Positions 16,480 through 25,348 of a DNA stretch of 36,671 bases are shown one piece after another (the first letter of the stretch is position 1; each line of letters begins with the position of its first letter). The DNA lies in assembly GCA_002348265.1 (NCBI GenBank), contig DEAT01000068.1:1-36671 (forward strand), in the 5' to 3' direction. A model generated the notes under the pieces. The model was not told where the DNA came from. It searched no databases and worked only from the letters and a program-made list of their open reading frames with translations. Both the position numbers and the translations under genes were made by a program. This stretch comes from Gemmatimonadales bacterium UBA2975 (GTDB lineage: Bacteria; Gemmatimonadota; Gemmatimonadetes; Longimicrobiales; Gaopeijiaceae).

Positions 16480-18672
16480 TTAGGCCCAGCCAAGATCGTC
16501 CTCTTCAAGGTGTTCCCGACGCTCGACATCCATTACTCCATTTACCCGGCTAATTGATCGACGAACTTTCTCAAGATGAGTTAGGTCACGGACTTCAACT
16601 ACGAACTCACCCGTCATGCCTCCTTGTGTCGACTTCATATCAGCGTGAGAGATATCGGTTCCCGTGCTCGTGATTGCTTTAGCAACATCAGAAAGCAAAC
16701 CCCTACGGTCAGATCCTCGTATAAACAGTTTCACGAAGAAACGATCCCCTTTCTCTGCCGTCCATTCAATCTCAATTCTACGTTCTGGATCTTGAGAAAG
16801 CCCAAGAACATTCGGACAGTCTTGGCGGTGGATAGAAACACCTCGACCTCTTGTCACGTACCCTATCACGGGGTCTCCCGGCACAGGTTGGCAGCAACGA
16901 GAATACCGCACCATGAGATTGTCCATACCTTGAATGCGGACACCTCGTCCGGAGATCCGAAGTCGGGATGCGAGCTTTGATAGGGTAGATGGCTCCCGAC
17001 TAGCCCGTGCGGTTGGATGATATTCATTATGGAACTGATTTATTACGGCTGTCGGACCGATGTCTCCGCGTCCAAGCGCTGCGTATATGTGGTCTAGGTT
17101 GGGATAACCTAGCTCTACGGCTGCATCTGTTCTGATGGTCGAATTTTTCGGAAGGGTTAAGCGAGCCTTTTTGAGTTCTCGGTCCAGGAGTTCTTTTCCC
17201 AGCTTATGGGCGGATTCGAACTCTTCTCTCCTGATCCAGTGCCGGATACTCTGCCGGGCTCGTGATGTACTTACGAAACCGAGCCAGTCTCGATTCGGTC
17301 TTTGTTTTGTGTCAGTGAGGATCTCAATTGTGTCTCCATTCCTGAGTTCACGGGATAGGGGGACGATTTTTCCGTTGACCTTTGCTCCTGTGCAATGGTG
17401 TCCTACCTCCGTATGAACTGAGTATGCGAAATCGATCGGGGTTGCTCCGGTCGGAAGGGCTTTAACTTCACCGTTCGGCGTGAACACAAAGATCTCCCCG
17501 CGAAAGAGGTCCATTCTCAGGAACTCCATGAATTCCCCCGGCTCGTCTGCGTCCTGCTGCCACTCCAACACCTGACGGAACCACGTCAACGCTTCGTCTG
17601 CCTCGTCTGTACTGGATTTTCCGTCTTCCTTGTATCTCCAGTGTGCCGCGATGCCATATTCGGCTGTTCGGTGCATGTCCTCCGTTCGGATTTGGATTTC
17701 GTATCGGATTCCTCCTGGGCCAAGCACAGTCGTATGCAGCGACCGGTACATGTTGGACTTTGGAGTCGCTATGTAGTCATGAAAGCGTTCAGGAATAGGG
17801 GTCCAGCGACTATGGATGACACCTAAGGCGGCATAGCAGGCTTCTAGGGACTTCGTTGTGATTCTCATGGCCATTAGATCGTAGATGTCTTCTAACGGCC
17901 GGCCTTGGCTCTCGATCTTTCTGTGTATTGACCAGAGGTGCTTGGGGCGCCCCGCGACCTCGGCAGCAATTCCGGCCTCTTCCAGTGCCTCCTTCAGCGG
18001 ATCTTTCATCTCAAGGATCTGACTTTCTCGAGCCCTGCGGCGTTGCCGGAGCTTCTTAACAAGTGCTGCGTAGTCCTTGGGCTCTAAAAACTTGAAGGCC
18101 AGATCCTCTAGTTCCCATCGAATTCCGGCCATTCCCAGGCGATGGGCTAGTGGCGCGTATATTTCCCGTGTTTCGAGAGCTATTCTCCGTCTTTTATCTT
18201 CTGGCAGGTGTTCAAGAGTGCGCATGTTGTGGAGACGATCGGCTAGTTTTACCAAAATGACTCGAGCATCGCTCGCCATGGAGAGCAACATCTTTCTGTA
18301 GTTCTCTACCTGCTGCTCGGTCACGGAGCGGAACTCAACTTTTCCCAGCTTGGTCACGCCGTCGACTATCTGAGTGACCTGCTCTCCAAAATGTTCCTCA
18401 AGGTCATGAAGTGTGATCTCGGTGTCTTCGATTGTGTCGTGGACAAGCCCGGCGACCACTGTATCGGAGTCAAGCTGCAATTGAGCTAAGATCGTGGCCA
18501 CCTCGATCGTGTGTGATACAAAAGGTTGTCCGGAAGCCCGGAGCTGACCCCTGTGTGCAGAGACCGCAAAGTCGTGCGCACGGCGGATCGTTTCAACGTC
18601 TAGTCGATCGGAGTAGTCCTCTAGGGCCCGTGCGAACGGCCGAGGTAGATCGCGGATGGTGGAAGTGGCCAC
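16480..18672 (-). CDS. rel: Bifunctional (p)ppGpp synthetase/hydrolase, Rel/SpoT type
   Basis: This 730-residue enzyme makes and degrades the alarmone (p)ppGpp. The hydrolase domain looks intact: H54, HD at 78-79 with EDT after it, and D145 in VKLADRLHNMRTL. The synthetase domain has GRPKHLWSIHRKI (241-253), YDLMAMRI, RFHDYIATPKSNMYRSLHT (296-314) and YEIQIRTEDMHRTAEYGIAA (324-343). TGS (about 393-453), the conserved-cysteine region YSRCCQPVPGDPVIGYVTRG and a C-terminal ACT domain follow. The substrate-choice motif RxKD reads RFHD here, closer to bifunctional Rel/SpoT than to the ExDD of RelA-only enzymes. The start is GTG. The gene is divergent from the FlaA1-like gene and upstream of uvrB. 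Confidence 0.95.
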   Translation of the reverse strand: MATSTIRDLPRPFARALEDYSDRLDVETIRRAHDFAVSAHRGQLRASGQPFVSHTIEVATILAQLQLDSDTVVAGLVHDTIEDTEITLHDLEEHFGEQVTQIVDGVTKLGKVEFRSVTEQQVENYRKMLLSMASDARVILVKLADRLHNMRTLEHLPEDKRRRIALETREIYAPLAHRLGMAGIRWELEDLAFKFLEPKDYAALVKKLRQRRRARESQILEMKDPLKEALEEAGIAAEVAGRPKHLWSIHRKIESQGRPLEDIYDLMAMRITTKSLEACYAALGVIHSRWTPIPERFHDYIATPKSNMYRSLHTTVLGPGGIRYEIQIRTEDMHRTAEYGIAAHWRYKEDGKSSTDEADEALTWFRQVLEWQQDADEPGEFMEFLRMDLFRGEIFVFTPNGEVKALPTGATPIDFAYSVHTEVGHHCTGAKVNGKIVPLSRELRNGDTIEILTDTKQRPNRDWLGFVSTSRARQSIRHWIRREEFESAHKLGKELLDRELKKARLTLPKNSTIRTDAAVELGYPNLDHIYAALGRGDIGPTAVINQFHNEYHPTARASREPSTLSKLASRLRISGRGVRIQGMDNLMVRYSRCCQPVPGDPVIGYVTRGRGVSIHRQDCPNVLGLSQDPERRIEIEWTAEKGDRFFVKLFIRGSDRRGLLSDVAKAITSTGTDISHADMKSTQGGMTGEFVVEVRDLTHLEKVRRSISRVNGVMDVERREHLEEDDLGWA

Positions 18673-18777
18673 GAAGCTTTGTCTTTAGGGGAGAGCTTTT
18701 GATCGAACCTAGTGCTACTAATGACGCTCCCAAAGTCATCAAGTTAGGTTACTGAGGTGGTCGCAGAGTTGAAAGGC

Positions 18778-18806
18778 GTACTTGGTTAAGTACAGAAATT
18801 TGTACT
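18778..18806. promoter_or_regulatory. Three GTAC half-sites at 12-base spacing in the rel/FlaA1-type divergent region
   Basis: GTAC occurs at 18778, 18790 and 18802, exactly 12 bases apart. Neighbouring copies form two overlapping inverted repeats: GTACTT/AAGTAC (18778-18793, 4-base spacer) and AGTACA/TGTACT (18789-18806, 6-base spacer). A TTGAAA at 18769-18774 could be a -35 element for the rightward gene, with the repeats over its -10 region. An 8-base palindrome GTTCGAAC lies at 18815-18822. This looks like an operator, but no regulator gene is nearby. Confidence 0.4.
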
Positions 18807-18856
18807 CATAGTTGGTTCGAACTTAGTAGATTTGTCTTGATAGGAAATCATGGAGC

Positions 18857-18864
18857 AAAAAGGA
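18857..18864 (+). promoter_or_regulatory. Ribosome binding site deciding the start of the FlaA1-type gene
   Basis: AAAAAGGA ends five bases before TTG 18870. The upstream in-frame TTG at 18837 has no such site, so 18870 is the preferred start. Confidence 0.6.
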
Positions 18865-18869
18865 TTCCA

Positions 18870-20699
18870 TTGAGATTTGACAGGGTCTTTCACTGGGCTA
18901 GGACGCATAAGACGATTGTCGCATCAATCGTATACGCCCTCATAACAGTCATTTCCTTGACTGCTGCCTATTGGACTTGGGCTGACTTTGCGCTAGCAGT
19001 GTTACCGTTCCGAGACCTGGTGTTGGCGAGTTTGGCTCTTTTGGCTATCCGACTAACAGTGAACACTTGGTTGCGAATTCCAGTGGGCCGGTGGCGCTTT
19101 GTGGGAAGCCGGGACTTTCTAAGATTGGGTGCGGCACAGACTGCCGGATCCTTAATCTTTTTTGGGGTTACGCGGTTTCCGCTTTTCCCTTTTCAAGTGC
19201 CAAGGTCCATCATCGCGATCGAGTGGGCCCTGAGTGGCTACCTCACCATGCTGGCATGGGTTGCTTATCGAATCAGCGTTGAGTACTTCCAGATGCGCCA
19301 AGGCCCACAGGCCAGAGATGTACTTGTAATAGGAGCTGGAGCTGCGGGGGAGGCGCTAATAAGCCAGATGCTGAGGTCACCCTGGGGTTATAGACCAGTT
19401 GCGCTCCTAGACGATGATCCGCTCAAGCGGGGGACCTCGATCCACGGCATTGAGGTCAGGGGCGATACTAAGCTTGTGAATTCTGTTATTGCTGAGATCG
19501 CAGTGGACGAGATCGTGCTAAGTATCCCCAGCGCGCCCGCATCAGATATTCGACGAATCGTTCAAGAATGCGAGTCGACTAACCGGCCGATCAAGATTCT
19601 CCCCGGGATCGGTCAAGTCTTGGATGGAAGTGTGACGCCGGGCCAACTCCGTGAAGTACGCATTGAGGATCTTCTGGGTCGCGATCCTGTGGTGATACCT
19701 TTGCCTGAACTGGTAGAGGCTCTGGCTGACGATACAGTTCTGGTCACGGGCGCTGCTGGTTCGATCGGATCGGAACTCGTCAGGCAGATCGCTCTAAATT
19801 CCCCTGGAAGACTAGTGATTTTCGATCAGGCTGAAACGCCGCTCTACTATGTAGATCTAGAGCTAAAGAGCCGGTTCCCTGAGCTGGATCTCACAACAGT
19901 GGTTGGCAGTGTCACTAATGCTGAAACACTCAATATGGTCATGGAGAAATACCGACCCCAGTGGGTTTTTCATGCCGCAGCGTACAAGCATGTACCCCTA
20001 ATGGAAGAGAACCCATCGGAAGCGGTCCGCACGAACGTTTTAGGAACGTACCTGGTTGCCAGAACCGCGGCGCGGAACGGATGCGAAGCATTTGTTCTAG
20101 TTAGCACAGATAAGGCCGTTAATCCAGCGAATATTATGGGTGCGTCAAAGGCTGTAGCGGAGAAGGTTGTGCTCCAGATGCAGGAGCTCTTTCCGAAATG
20201 TCGGTTCGGTGCGGTTCGGTTCGGCAACGTTCTCGGAAGCAATGGAAGTGTAGTGCCGCTTTTCACCCAGCAGCTCGAGCGCGGTGATCCTTTAACTGTA
20301 ACTCATGAGGATGTCACTCGTTACTTCATGACGATCCCAGAGGCTGTTCAGCTCATCTTGCAGTCCTCAATGCTGCCGGATCTAAGAGGTGCTGTTGCTA
20401 TGCTCGACATGGGGCAGCCCGTGCGGATTCTGGATCTAGCTAAGGACATGCTCCGTTTGTCGGGGTTGCCGTATCGACTGGGTGAGAATGTTGTTATCAC
20501 TGGGCTCAGGCCTGGCGAAAAACTGCATGAAGAATTGTCAGGCGGCCGTGAACGCTCCCTTCCTACTAAAGTGGATCGGGTTGCCATCCTAAGACCGGTC
20601 GAGGAAGACTCAGGTTTTCCATCTGACTTGGAAACGGCTTTGGATCAGGGAGACTTGGAACAAGTGAGACGTTTTGTTACGCAAGCCCTGAAGTCTTGA
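18870..20699 (+). CDS. FlaA1/WbpM/CapD-type membrane-anchored UDP-sugar 4,6-dehydratase
   Basis: The protein (609 residues from TTG 18870) begins with about four membrane segments. A first nucleotide-binding fold follows (VLVIGAGAAGEALISQML, about 151-168), then an extended SDR domain with TGAAGSIGS (about 293-301), FHAAAYKHVPLMEENP and TDKAVNPANIMGASK (about 413-427). The Met-x-x-x-Lys in place of the usual Tyr-x-x-x-Lys is typical of the long WbpM/PglF-type UDP-GlcNAc C4,C6-dehydratases. These supply 4-keto-6-deoxy sugars for N-acetylfucosamine, quinovosamine or bacillosamine. No dedicated 4-reductase or 4-aminotransferase is seen in the window, so the final sugar is unknown. The gene is divergent from rel and lies 220 bases before wlbA. 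Confidence 0.88.
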   Translation: MRFDRVFHWARTHKTIVASIVYALITVISLTAAYWTWADFALAVLPFRDLVLASLALLAIRLTVNTWLRIPVGRWRFVGSRDFLRLGAAQTAGSLIFFGVTRFPLFPFQVPRSIIAIEWALSGYLTMLAWVAYRISVEYFQMRQGPQARDVLVIGAGAAGEALISQMLRSPWGYRPVALLDDDPLKRGTSIHGIEVRGDTKLVNSVIAEIAVDEIVLSIPSAPASDIRRIVQECESTNRPIKILPGIGQVLDGSVTPGQLREVRIEDLLGRDPVVIPLPELVEALADDTVLVTGAAGSIGSELVRQIALNSPGRLVIFDQAETPLYYVDLELKSRFPELDLTTVVGSVTNAETLNMVMEKYRPQWVFHAAAYKHVPLMEENPSEAVRTNVLGTYLVARTAARNGCEAFVLVSTDKAVNPANIMGASKAVAEKVVLQMQELFPKCRFGAVRFGNVLGSNGSVVPLFTQQLERGDPLTVTHEDVTRYFMTIPEAVQLILQSSMLPDLRGAVAMLDMGQPVRILDLAKDMLRLSGLPYRLGENVVITGLRPGEKLHEELSGGRERSLPTKVDRVAILRPVEEDSGFPSDLETALDQGDLEQVRRFVTQALKS

Positions 20700-20919
20700 A
20701 CACCTGATTTCTAACCTCTTGAAATAAAGAAGACATACTCTCCCGCAGTCGTGACCGTCTACAACGCATCAATCATTTGCTCCATATGCTGAAGGAGATG
20801 GTCACAAGCTGTATGCTCGCTAGACTGGCTATACCAGGTTTGTATTCGTTCCAGAGAGCTTCTTTTCCTGTTAATCTAAGTGCCTTGTCTCATCTAAGAC
20901 CTCAAAGATTGAGGGGGCC
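20700..20919 (+). other. Non-coding leader before the diacetamido-sugar operon
   Basis: This 220-base gap lies between the FlaA1-type gene and wlbA, both on the plus strand. Its only notable element is a strong ribosome site (GAGGGGG) just before the wlbA ATG. A short open frame that runs into wlbA is not convincing as a gene. No terminator hairpin or clear promoter was recognised. Confidence 0.35.
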
Positions 20920-21897
20920 ATGCTGCCGCCAGAAACCAGTGAAGTCTCTGCAACCAAGACACCATTGAACTTTGCTCTGATGGGTGCGGCGGGGTATATC
21001 GCACCACGTCACATGGAAGCGATCATGAAGACCGGCAATCGCCTAGTAGCCGCCACCGACCCACATGATGCTGTCGGTATATTAGATCGCTACTCATTCG
21101 ATGTCCGGTTTTTCAGAGAGATAGAGCGCTTTGACCGTCATTTGGAGAAGCTCCGTCGCGGACCTGAAGCAGACCGTGTTCATTGGGTCAGTATATGCTC
21201 TCCGAATTATCTTCACGATGCTCATGTCCGCATGGCACTGCGAGTTGGTGCGAACGCTCTTTGTGAAAAACCCGTAGTGATAAGCCCGTGGAATCTAGAT
21301 GCGCTCGAAAAGCTAGAGGAAGAGACGGGACAGCGCGTAGCTACGCTCCTGCAGCTCAGGGTTCACCCCGCTCTCCTGGCACTCAGGGAGCGCTTGGCGG
21401 CTGACAAATCCACCAGACACAAAGTCGACCTAACCTACATTACGTCACGTGGGCCATGGTACAGTGTGTCTTGGAAGGGCTCGTGGGATCACTCTGGAGG
21501 AGTGGCGACCAACATTGGGATACACTTCTTCGACATGCTATTGTGGCTGTTTGGAGGCGTCAGAAAGTCTGAGGTTCATTTGAACGAGCCGACACGCGTA
21601 GCTGGCTTCTTGGAGCTTGAGAATGCCGACGTTCGATGGTTTTTATCCTCCGAGCGGTCAGACCTCCCATTTGAGGCGGAGCCAGGCAACAGAACCACGT
21701 TCCGGTCGATCCTAGTGGATGAGGACGAAGTCGAGTTTACTGGAGGTTTCACTGACTTACACACGAGAGTGTACGAGAAGACACTAGCAGGAGGAGGGTT
21801 TGGGATCGGAGACGCCCGCCCGTCCATTGAGTTGGCTTATGCGATCAGCACGGCGCCGGGCGTACTAAATCCAGATACGCAACACCCGATGGTTTAG
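20920..21897 (+). CDS. wlbA: UDP-N-acetyl-2-amino-2-deoxyglucuronate dehydrogenase (WlbA/WbpB family)
   Basis: This 325-residue Gfo/Idh/MocA oxidoreductase oxidises C3 of UDP-GlcNAcA, the step before 3-amination in the UDP-diNAc-mannuronate pathway. Signatures are NFALMGAAGYIAPRHM (17-32) at the NAD-binding fold, CSPNYLHDAHVRMAL (93-107), the family EKP (116-118) and GGVATNIGIHFFD (193-205) near the active site. The N-terminal motif is very close to what I remember for WlbA/WbpB. The ATG has GAGGGGG upstream. It is the first gene of a plus-strand run continuing to 31298; wlbB follows after 10 bases. The usual partner aminotransferase (WlbC/WbpE) is absent. Confidence 0.88.
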   Translation: MLPPETSEVSATKTPLNFALMGAAGYIAPRHMEAIMKTGNRLVAATDPHDAVGILDRYSFDVRFFREIERFDRHLEKLRRGPEADRVHWVSICSPNYLHDAHVRMALRVGANALCEKPVVISPWNLDALEKLEEETGQRVATLLQLRVHPALLALRERLAADKSTRHKVDLTYITSRGPWYSVSWKGSWDHSGGVATNIGIHFFDMLLWLFGGVRKSEVHLNEPTRVAGFLELENADVRWFLSSERSDLPFEAEPGNRTTFRSILVDEDEVEFTGGFTDLHTRVYEKTLAGGGFGIGDARPSIELAYAISTAPGVLNPDTQHPMV

Positions 21898-21907
21898 GGA
21901 TGCCACA

Positions 21908-22561
21908 TTGACTTTCTTCAAACACGAGTCCGCTTATGTGGATCAGCCCTGTGAGATCGGAGATGGCACAAAGATTTGGCATTTTTCACACATTCAAGCG
22001 GGTGCCAAGATAGGTCAGAACTGTTCATTCGGCCAAAACTGTAACGTGGGTAATGGCGTTCTGATCGGGGATAACGTGAAGGTTCAGAACAACGTCTCAA
22101 TATATTCGGGTACAATTATTGAAGATGACGTTTTTCTTGGTCCTTCTTGTGTGCTAACCAACGTGACTAACCCCAGAGCTCAGGTTAACCGTAAAGAACT
22201 TTACGAGGAGACTTTACTTAGGCGAGGATCCTCTGTTGGAGCGAACGCGACAGTAGTCTGCGGAGTCACTCTAGGCCGGTACTCTTTCGTGGGCGCTGGG
22301 GCTGTCGTCACCCGAGATGTTCGCGACTATTCCTTGGTCGTTGGGGCCCCGGCGCGCCATGTCGGGTGGATGAGCCGGCATGGACTACCTTTGATTGGTA
22401 AGTGCGGTGAGCCGATTGAGTGCCCTGAAAGCGGTTTGCGTTATTTAGAGGAGCCAGAAGGGGTGATGCGTTGCCTAGATTTGGATGAAGAGGCGCCTTT
22501 GTCAGATCGATTGTCGAGAGGGACGCAAAGGTATGACTCGTACAGGTCTGAGGAACGCTAG
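21908..22561 (+). CDS. wlbB: UDP-2-acetamido-3-amino-glucuronate N-acetyltransferase (WlbB/WbpD family)
   Basis: This 217-residue left-handed beta-helix acetyltransferase adds the 3-N-acetyl group from acetyl-CoA. Hexapeptide repeats run through about residues 15-150 (for example IGDGTKIWHFSHIQAGAKIG and VGANATVVCGVTLG). FGQNCNVGNGVLIGDNVKVQ and VGAPARHVGWMSRHG are characteristic of the WlbB/WbpD group. A C-terminal extension carries GKCGEPIECPESGLRY. The start is TTG with TAGGGA about eight bases upstream. It follows wlbA directly, matching the order of steps in the pathway. Confidence 0.9.
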   Translation: MTFFKHESAYVDQPCEIGDGTKIWHFSHIQAGAKIGQNCSFGQNCNVGNGVLIGDNVKVQNNVSIYSGTIIEDDVFLGPSCVLTNVTNPRAQVNRKELYEETLLRRGSSVGANATVVCGVTLGRYSFVGAGAVVTRDVRDYSLVVGAPARHVGWMSRHGLPLIGKCGEPIECPESGLRYLEEPEGVMRCLDLDEEAPLSDRLSRGTQRYDSYRSEER

Positions 22562-22632
22562 TATTTTCAATGAGTCTAGCGGCATAATTACTCCGGAGGC
22601 ACGTGTAGCTCGTTCTGGGGAAGATTCCGCCT

Positions 22633-23928
22633 GTGACATCAGACCGATGGGCCTTTATGGTCTCTAGGCTATTTATCAGCCCGTTTGTGCGCGGCCTGAC
22701 CACACTCTCAGTGGGTACCGCACTCGCTAGAGTCATTCCAATAATCTCGAGCCCTTTGCTCACTCGGTTGTACTCACCTGTAGAGTTTGGGTTGGCGGCC
22801 GTCTTCTTGGCGCTGATCTCCGCAGTAACTCCAGCTGTCTGTGGAAAGTATGAAGTCGCCTTAGTCCTTCCCAAGGACGGTGATGATAGCGCACGGGTGC
22901 TAGGTATCGCGATTCGGGTCTCGGTAGGCCTAACGATCTTCATCGCGGTGTTATTTGCTCTCAGTGGAGGGTCACTGGCGAGATTGCTGCGTGCTGAGGC
23001 TGTTGGTCTTTGGCTTTACGTGCTCCCGATGGCTGTTTTGACCACGGGAATTGGAACAGCACTGAGTTACTTCGCTATTCAAAGGGAAGACTTCGGGAAC
23101 GTAGCTCGCGGCCAGATGATTAACTCAGCGACAGCGGCTGCTCTTGGGATTACCCTAGGTTATCTGGGAGCTGGTTTTGGAGGTCTTTTAATGGGCTGGC
23201 TTGCAGGTTCAGCAGTCACCGCCACATACTTTCTCTTCGTGTATCGTTCGGCTTTGCGATCTGAGTTTCTTGGTTGGACCGAGGCACACCGAAACCTTGC
23301 GAAGCGTTATGCTGATTTTCCTTTATACAACGCGCCGAGCAGCCTGATTAATGGGATCACTGCCCAACTTCCTACCTTTTTTCTGAATTACTTTTTTCCG
23401 GGGAGTGTAGTTGGCCACTTTTCGGTGCTAACCCGTGTCGTAGAAACACCGTTGTCAGTTCTCTCGACTCCGTTTTCTCAAGTCAACCTCAAAAAGGTTG
23501 CTGAATTGGCGAATCGGGGGATCGATGCGCGACCCTATATTCTCAAGGCGTCATTGGCTTTAGCTGCTGTAGTTTTACTCCCTGCTATATTACTGGTCAG
23601 CGTCGCTCCTGACCTGTTTGAGTTCGTTTTCGGAAGTGAATGGCGTCAGGCGGGAGTGTACCTGCAAATCCTGATGCCAGCGTTCGCGATTCGTTTCATT
23701 GCTTCAACTCTGAGTACCACGATCGAGGCAACTGAACACAACAGGTTGGCCGCAGTTTGGAGAGTTGTAGCGTTACTCACTACAGTATCGGTTTATTTAG
23801 CGATTTCTCCGAGAGGAGATGCTATTGGCCTCTTTCGGGCGGTCGTGATTATGGATGCTTCTTTATACTCACTTTACTACGTATTCATATGGTGGGCAGC
23901 ATCAAAGACGATTAACCGGGTGACCTGA
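22633..23928 (+). CDS. Wzx-type lipopolysaccharide/O-antigen flippase
   Basis: This 431-residue polytopic membrane protein has about 12 hydrophobic segments. The N-terminal part ALARVIPIISSPLLTRLYSP followed by VEFGLAAVF matches the first helices of PST-family flippases, where a tyrosine-then-FG motif precedes helix 2. It should flip the undecaprenyl-linked repeat unit made by this operon. The start is GTG 22633 with GGGGAAG upstream; an ATG eight codons later is an alternative. The predicted polymerase begins four bases after its stop, so the two are probably coupled. It is not closely similar by eye to the other flippase (4449-5912). Confidence 0.85.
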   Translation: MTSDRWAFMVSRLFISPFVRGLTTLSVGTALARVIPIISSPLLTRLYSPVEFGLAAVFLALISAVTPAVCGKYEVALVLPKDGDDSARVLGIAIRVSVGLTIFIAVLFALSGGSLARLLRAEAVGLWLYVLPMAVLTTGIGTALSYFAIQREDFGNVARGQMINSATAAALGITLGYLGAGFGGLLMGWLAGSAVTATYFLFVYRSALRSEFLGWTEAHRNLAKRYADFPLYNAPSSLINGITAQLPTFFLNYFFPGSVVGHFSVLTRVVETPLSVLSTPFSQVNLKKVAELANRGIDARPYILKASLALAAVVLLPAILLVSVAPDLFEFVFGSEWRQAGVYLQILMPAFAIRFIASTLSTTIEATEHNRLAAVWRVVALLTTVSVYLAISPRGDAIGLFRAVVIMDASLYSLYYVFIWWAASKTINRVT

Positions 23929-23932
23929 TCAA

Positions 23933-25324
23933 ATGGATCATCTTCCCGTCTACTTGTCACTGCTGCTGATTATCTCGGCCGCGCTGCTAGTGGTAACAGC
24001 CTTAATCCGAGTGGCTGGACTCCGACTTGGTGAGTTCACGATCCCGTCCTTCTTCGTGGTCATGTACTTCGTAACGGTTTTCGCTGGTTGTGTAATTCTT
24101 CTCTTTGGGCTAGACGAATACGCACTGTCTATCGGTGTTCGAAATCCAGACATAGTGCTCAAATTATTTGGATTTAGCAGTATCGGTATGCTTATGGTGT
24201 TGTCAGGGTTCGTGTTTGCGAATAAGGCAATAGGTGTCAGTCCACCGGCTCCCGCTCGCATTACTCTAGTTCCCTCTATTGCTCAACAGCGCTGGTTCTT
24301 CATCGGGTTGTTTGCCGTGAGCTGTGCGGTTTTAGCTCTTTATCTTTCAAAGATCGAAACCGTAGCTATTACGGCAGCTTTGAGTGGTGATTTGGTAGCT
24401 GCAGCAGTCGCTCGGACGAACATGGGAACCTCTTTTGAAAACTACTGGCGCTACGAGCTCTTTTTCCGATATGTGATGGATCTGTGTGTTCTTTATTTCG
24501 TAGCGGATTTCGGGATGCGTCCGGGAGTGCGATCCGGGTCACTGGCGGCAAGTTCTCTAGCGGTAGCTTCGTTCACCGCTGTTATGTCGATAGAGAAGAG
24601 CCCGATAGTCATGCTGCTTGTCTCCGTCTATCTAGTGTTGGTTCTGCTGAGGGGTGGACGATATTGGCAGCCTGAACTCAAGTACTTTGCGCCAGTAGTT
24701 CTAGGGTTGGCAGCACTTATGTACATGCTGTTCATGGGAGCATTTGATCTTGTGACAGGGCTCGAGCAACTCGCATATAGAGTGTTAACCGGTCAGATCA
24801 TTCCCGCGTATTTCTACTTGGAGCGCTTCCCCCATGAGGTTGATTACCTTTGGGGCCTCTCCCTTCCGAATCCAGCGGGAATATTTCCTTTCGATTCGTA
24901 TCCGCTGACGATCGACGTAGCGAGCGTGATTAACCCGGGTAGCGTTGCCGACGGAGTGATAGGCTCGGCACCCACTGTTTTCTGGGGCGAGATGTATGCG
25001 AACTTTGGGTTAGCAGGAGTTTTGGTTTCCAGTTTCGTTTTGGGGGTAGCTCTATTCATTCTTGGCCATGTTCTAGGCCGCCTTCCCCTTAGCCCAGCGA
25101 TGATAGCTACTACAGTAGCCCTGGCCATGCACTACCGATTTCTTACTGCGACTGGGGTTTCGAGCTACCTCTTCGACATGAGGTTAGGTGTGATCTTGGC
25201 CATTACCTTTTTGGCCCTTGTACTTGGATGCCGGAAAGGACGCATCTGGAGATCGAGGCGTGTGACTCGGCCCAGCGCTTCCAGAAAGCCGACTGTGTCA
25301 GTCAGTTTCAGAGCAACTACTTAA
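23933..25324 (+). CDS. Probable oligosaccharide repeat-unit polymerase (Wzy)
   Basis: The 463-residue product has roughly 11-12 membrane segments and a large periplasmic loop in the second half (about residues 290-350), the typical layout of Wzy-type polymerases. Primary sequence in this family is poorly conserved, so the call rests on topology and on its place directly after a Wzx flippase and before sugar-nucleotide genes. It would join repeat units at the periplasmic face of the inner membrane. The N-terminus (MDHLPVYLSLLLIISAALLV) is a clean first helix. The basic C-terminal tail is probably cytoplasmic. Confidence 0.7.
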   Translation: MDHLPVYLSLLLIISAALLVVTALIRVAGLRLGEFTIPSFFVVMYFVTVFAGCVILLFGLDEYALSIGVRNPDIVLKLFGFSSIGMLMVLSGFVFANKAIGVSPPAPARITLVPSIAQQRWFFIGLFAVSCAVLALYLSKIETVAITAALSGDLVAAAVARTNMGTSFENYWRYELFFRYVMDLCVLYFVADFGMRPGVRSGSLAASSLAVASFTAVMSIEKSPIVMLLVSVYLVLVLLRGGRYWQPELKYFAPVVLGLAALMYMLFMGAFDLVTGLEQLAYRVLTGQIIPAYFYLERFPHEVDYLWGLSLPNPAGIFPFDSYPLTIDVASVINPGSVADGVIGSAPTVFWGEMYANFGLAGVLVSSFVLGVALFILGHVLGRLPLSPAMIATTVALAMHYRFLTATGVSSYLFDMRLGVILAITFLALVLGCRKGRIWRSRRVTRPSASRKPTVSVSFRATT

Positions 25325-25348
25325 GTCAGGTTTTCTCCGGTGTCTCCT

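Noticed and set aside
18837..18869. Upstream TTG start for the FlaA1-type gene
   Set aside because: No ribosome site precedes it, while TTG 18870 has AAAAAGGA five bases upstream.
20777..20968. 63-codon plus-strand open frame before wlbA
   Set aside because: It overlaps the wlbA start by 49 bases, lacks a ribosome site and has no recognisable motif.
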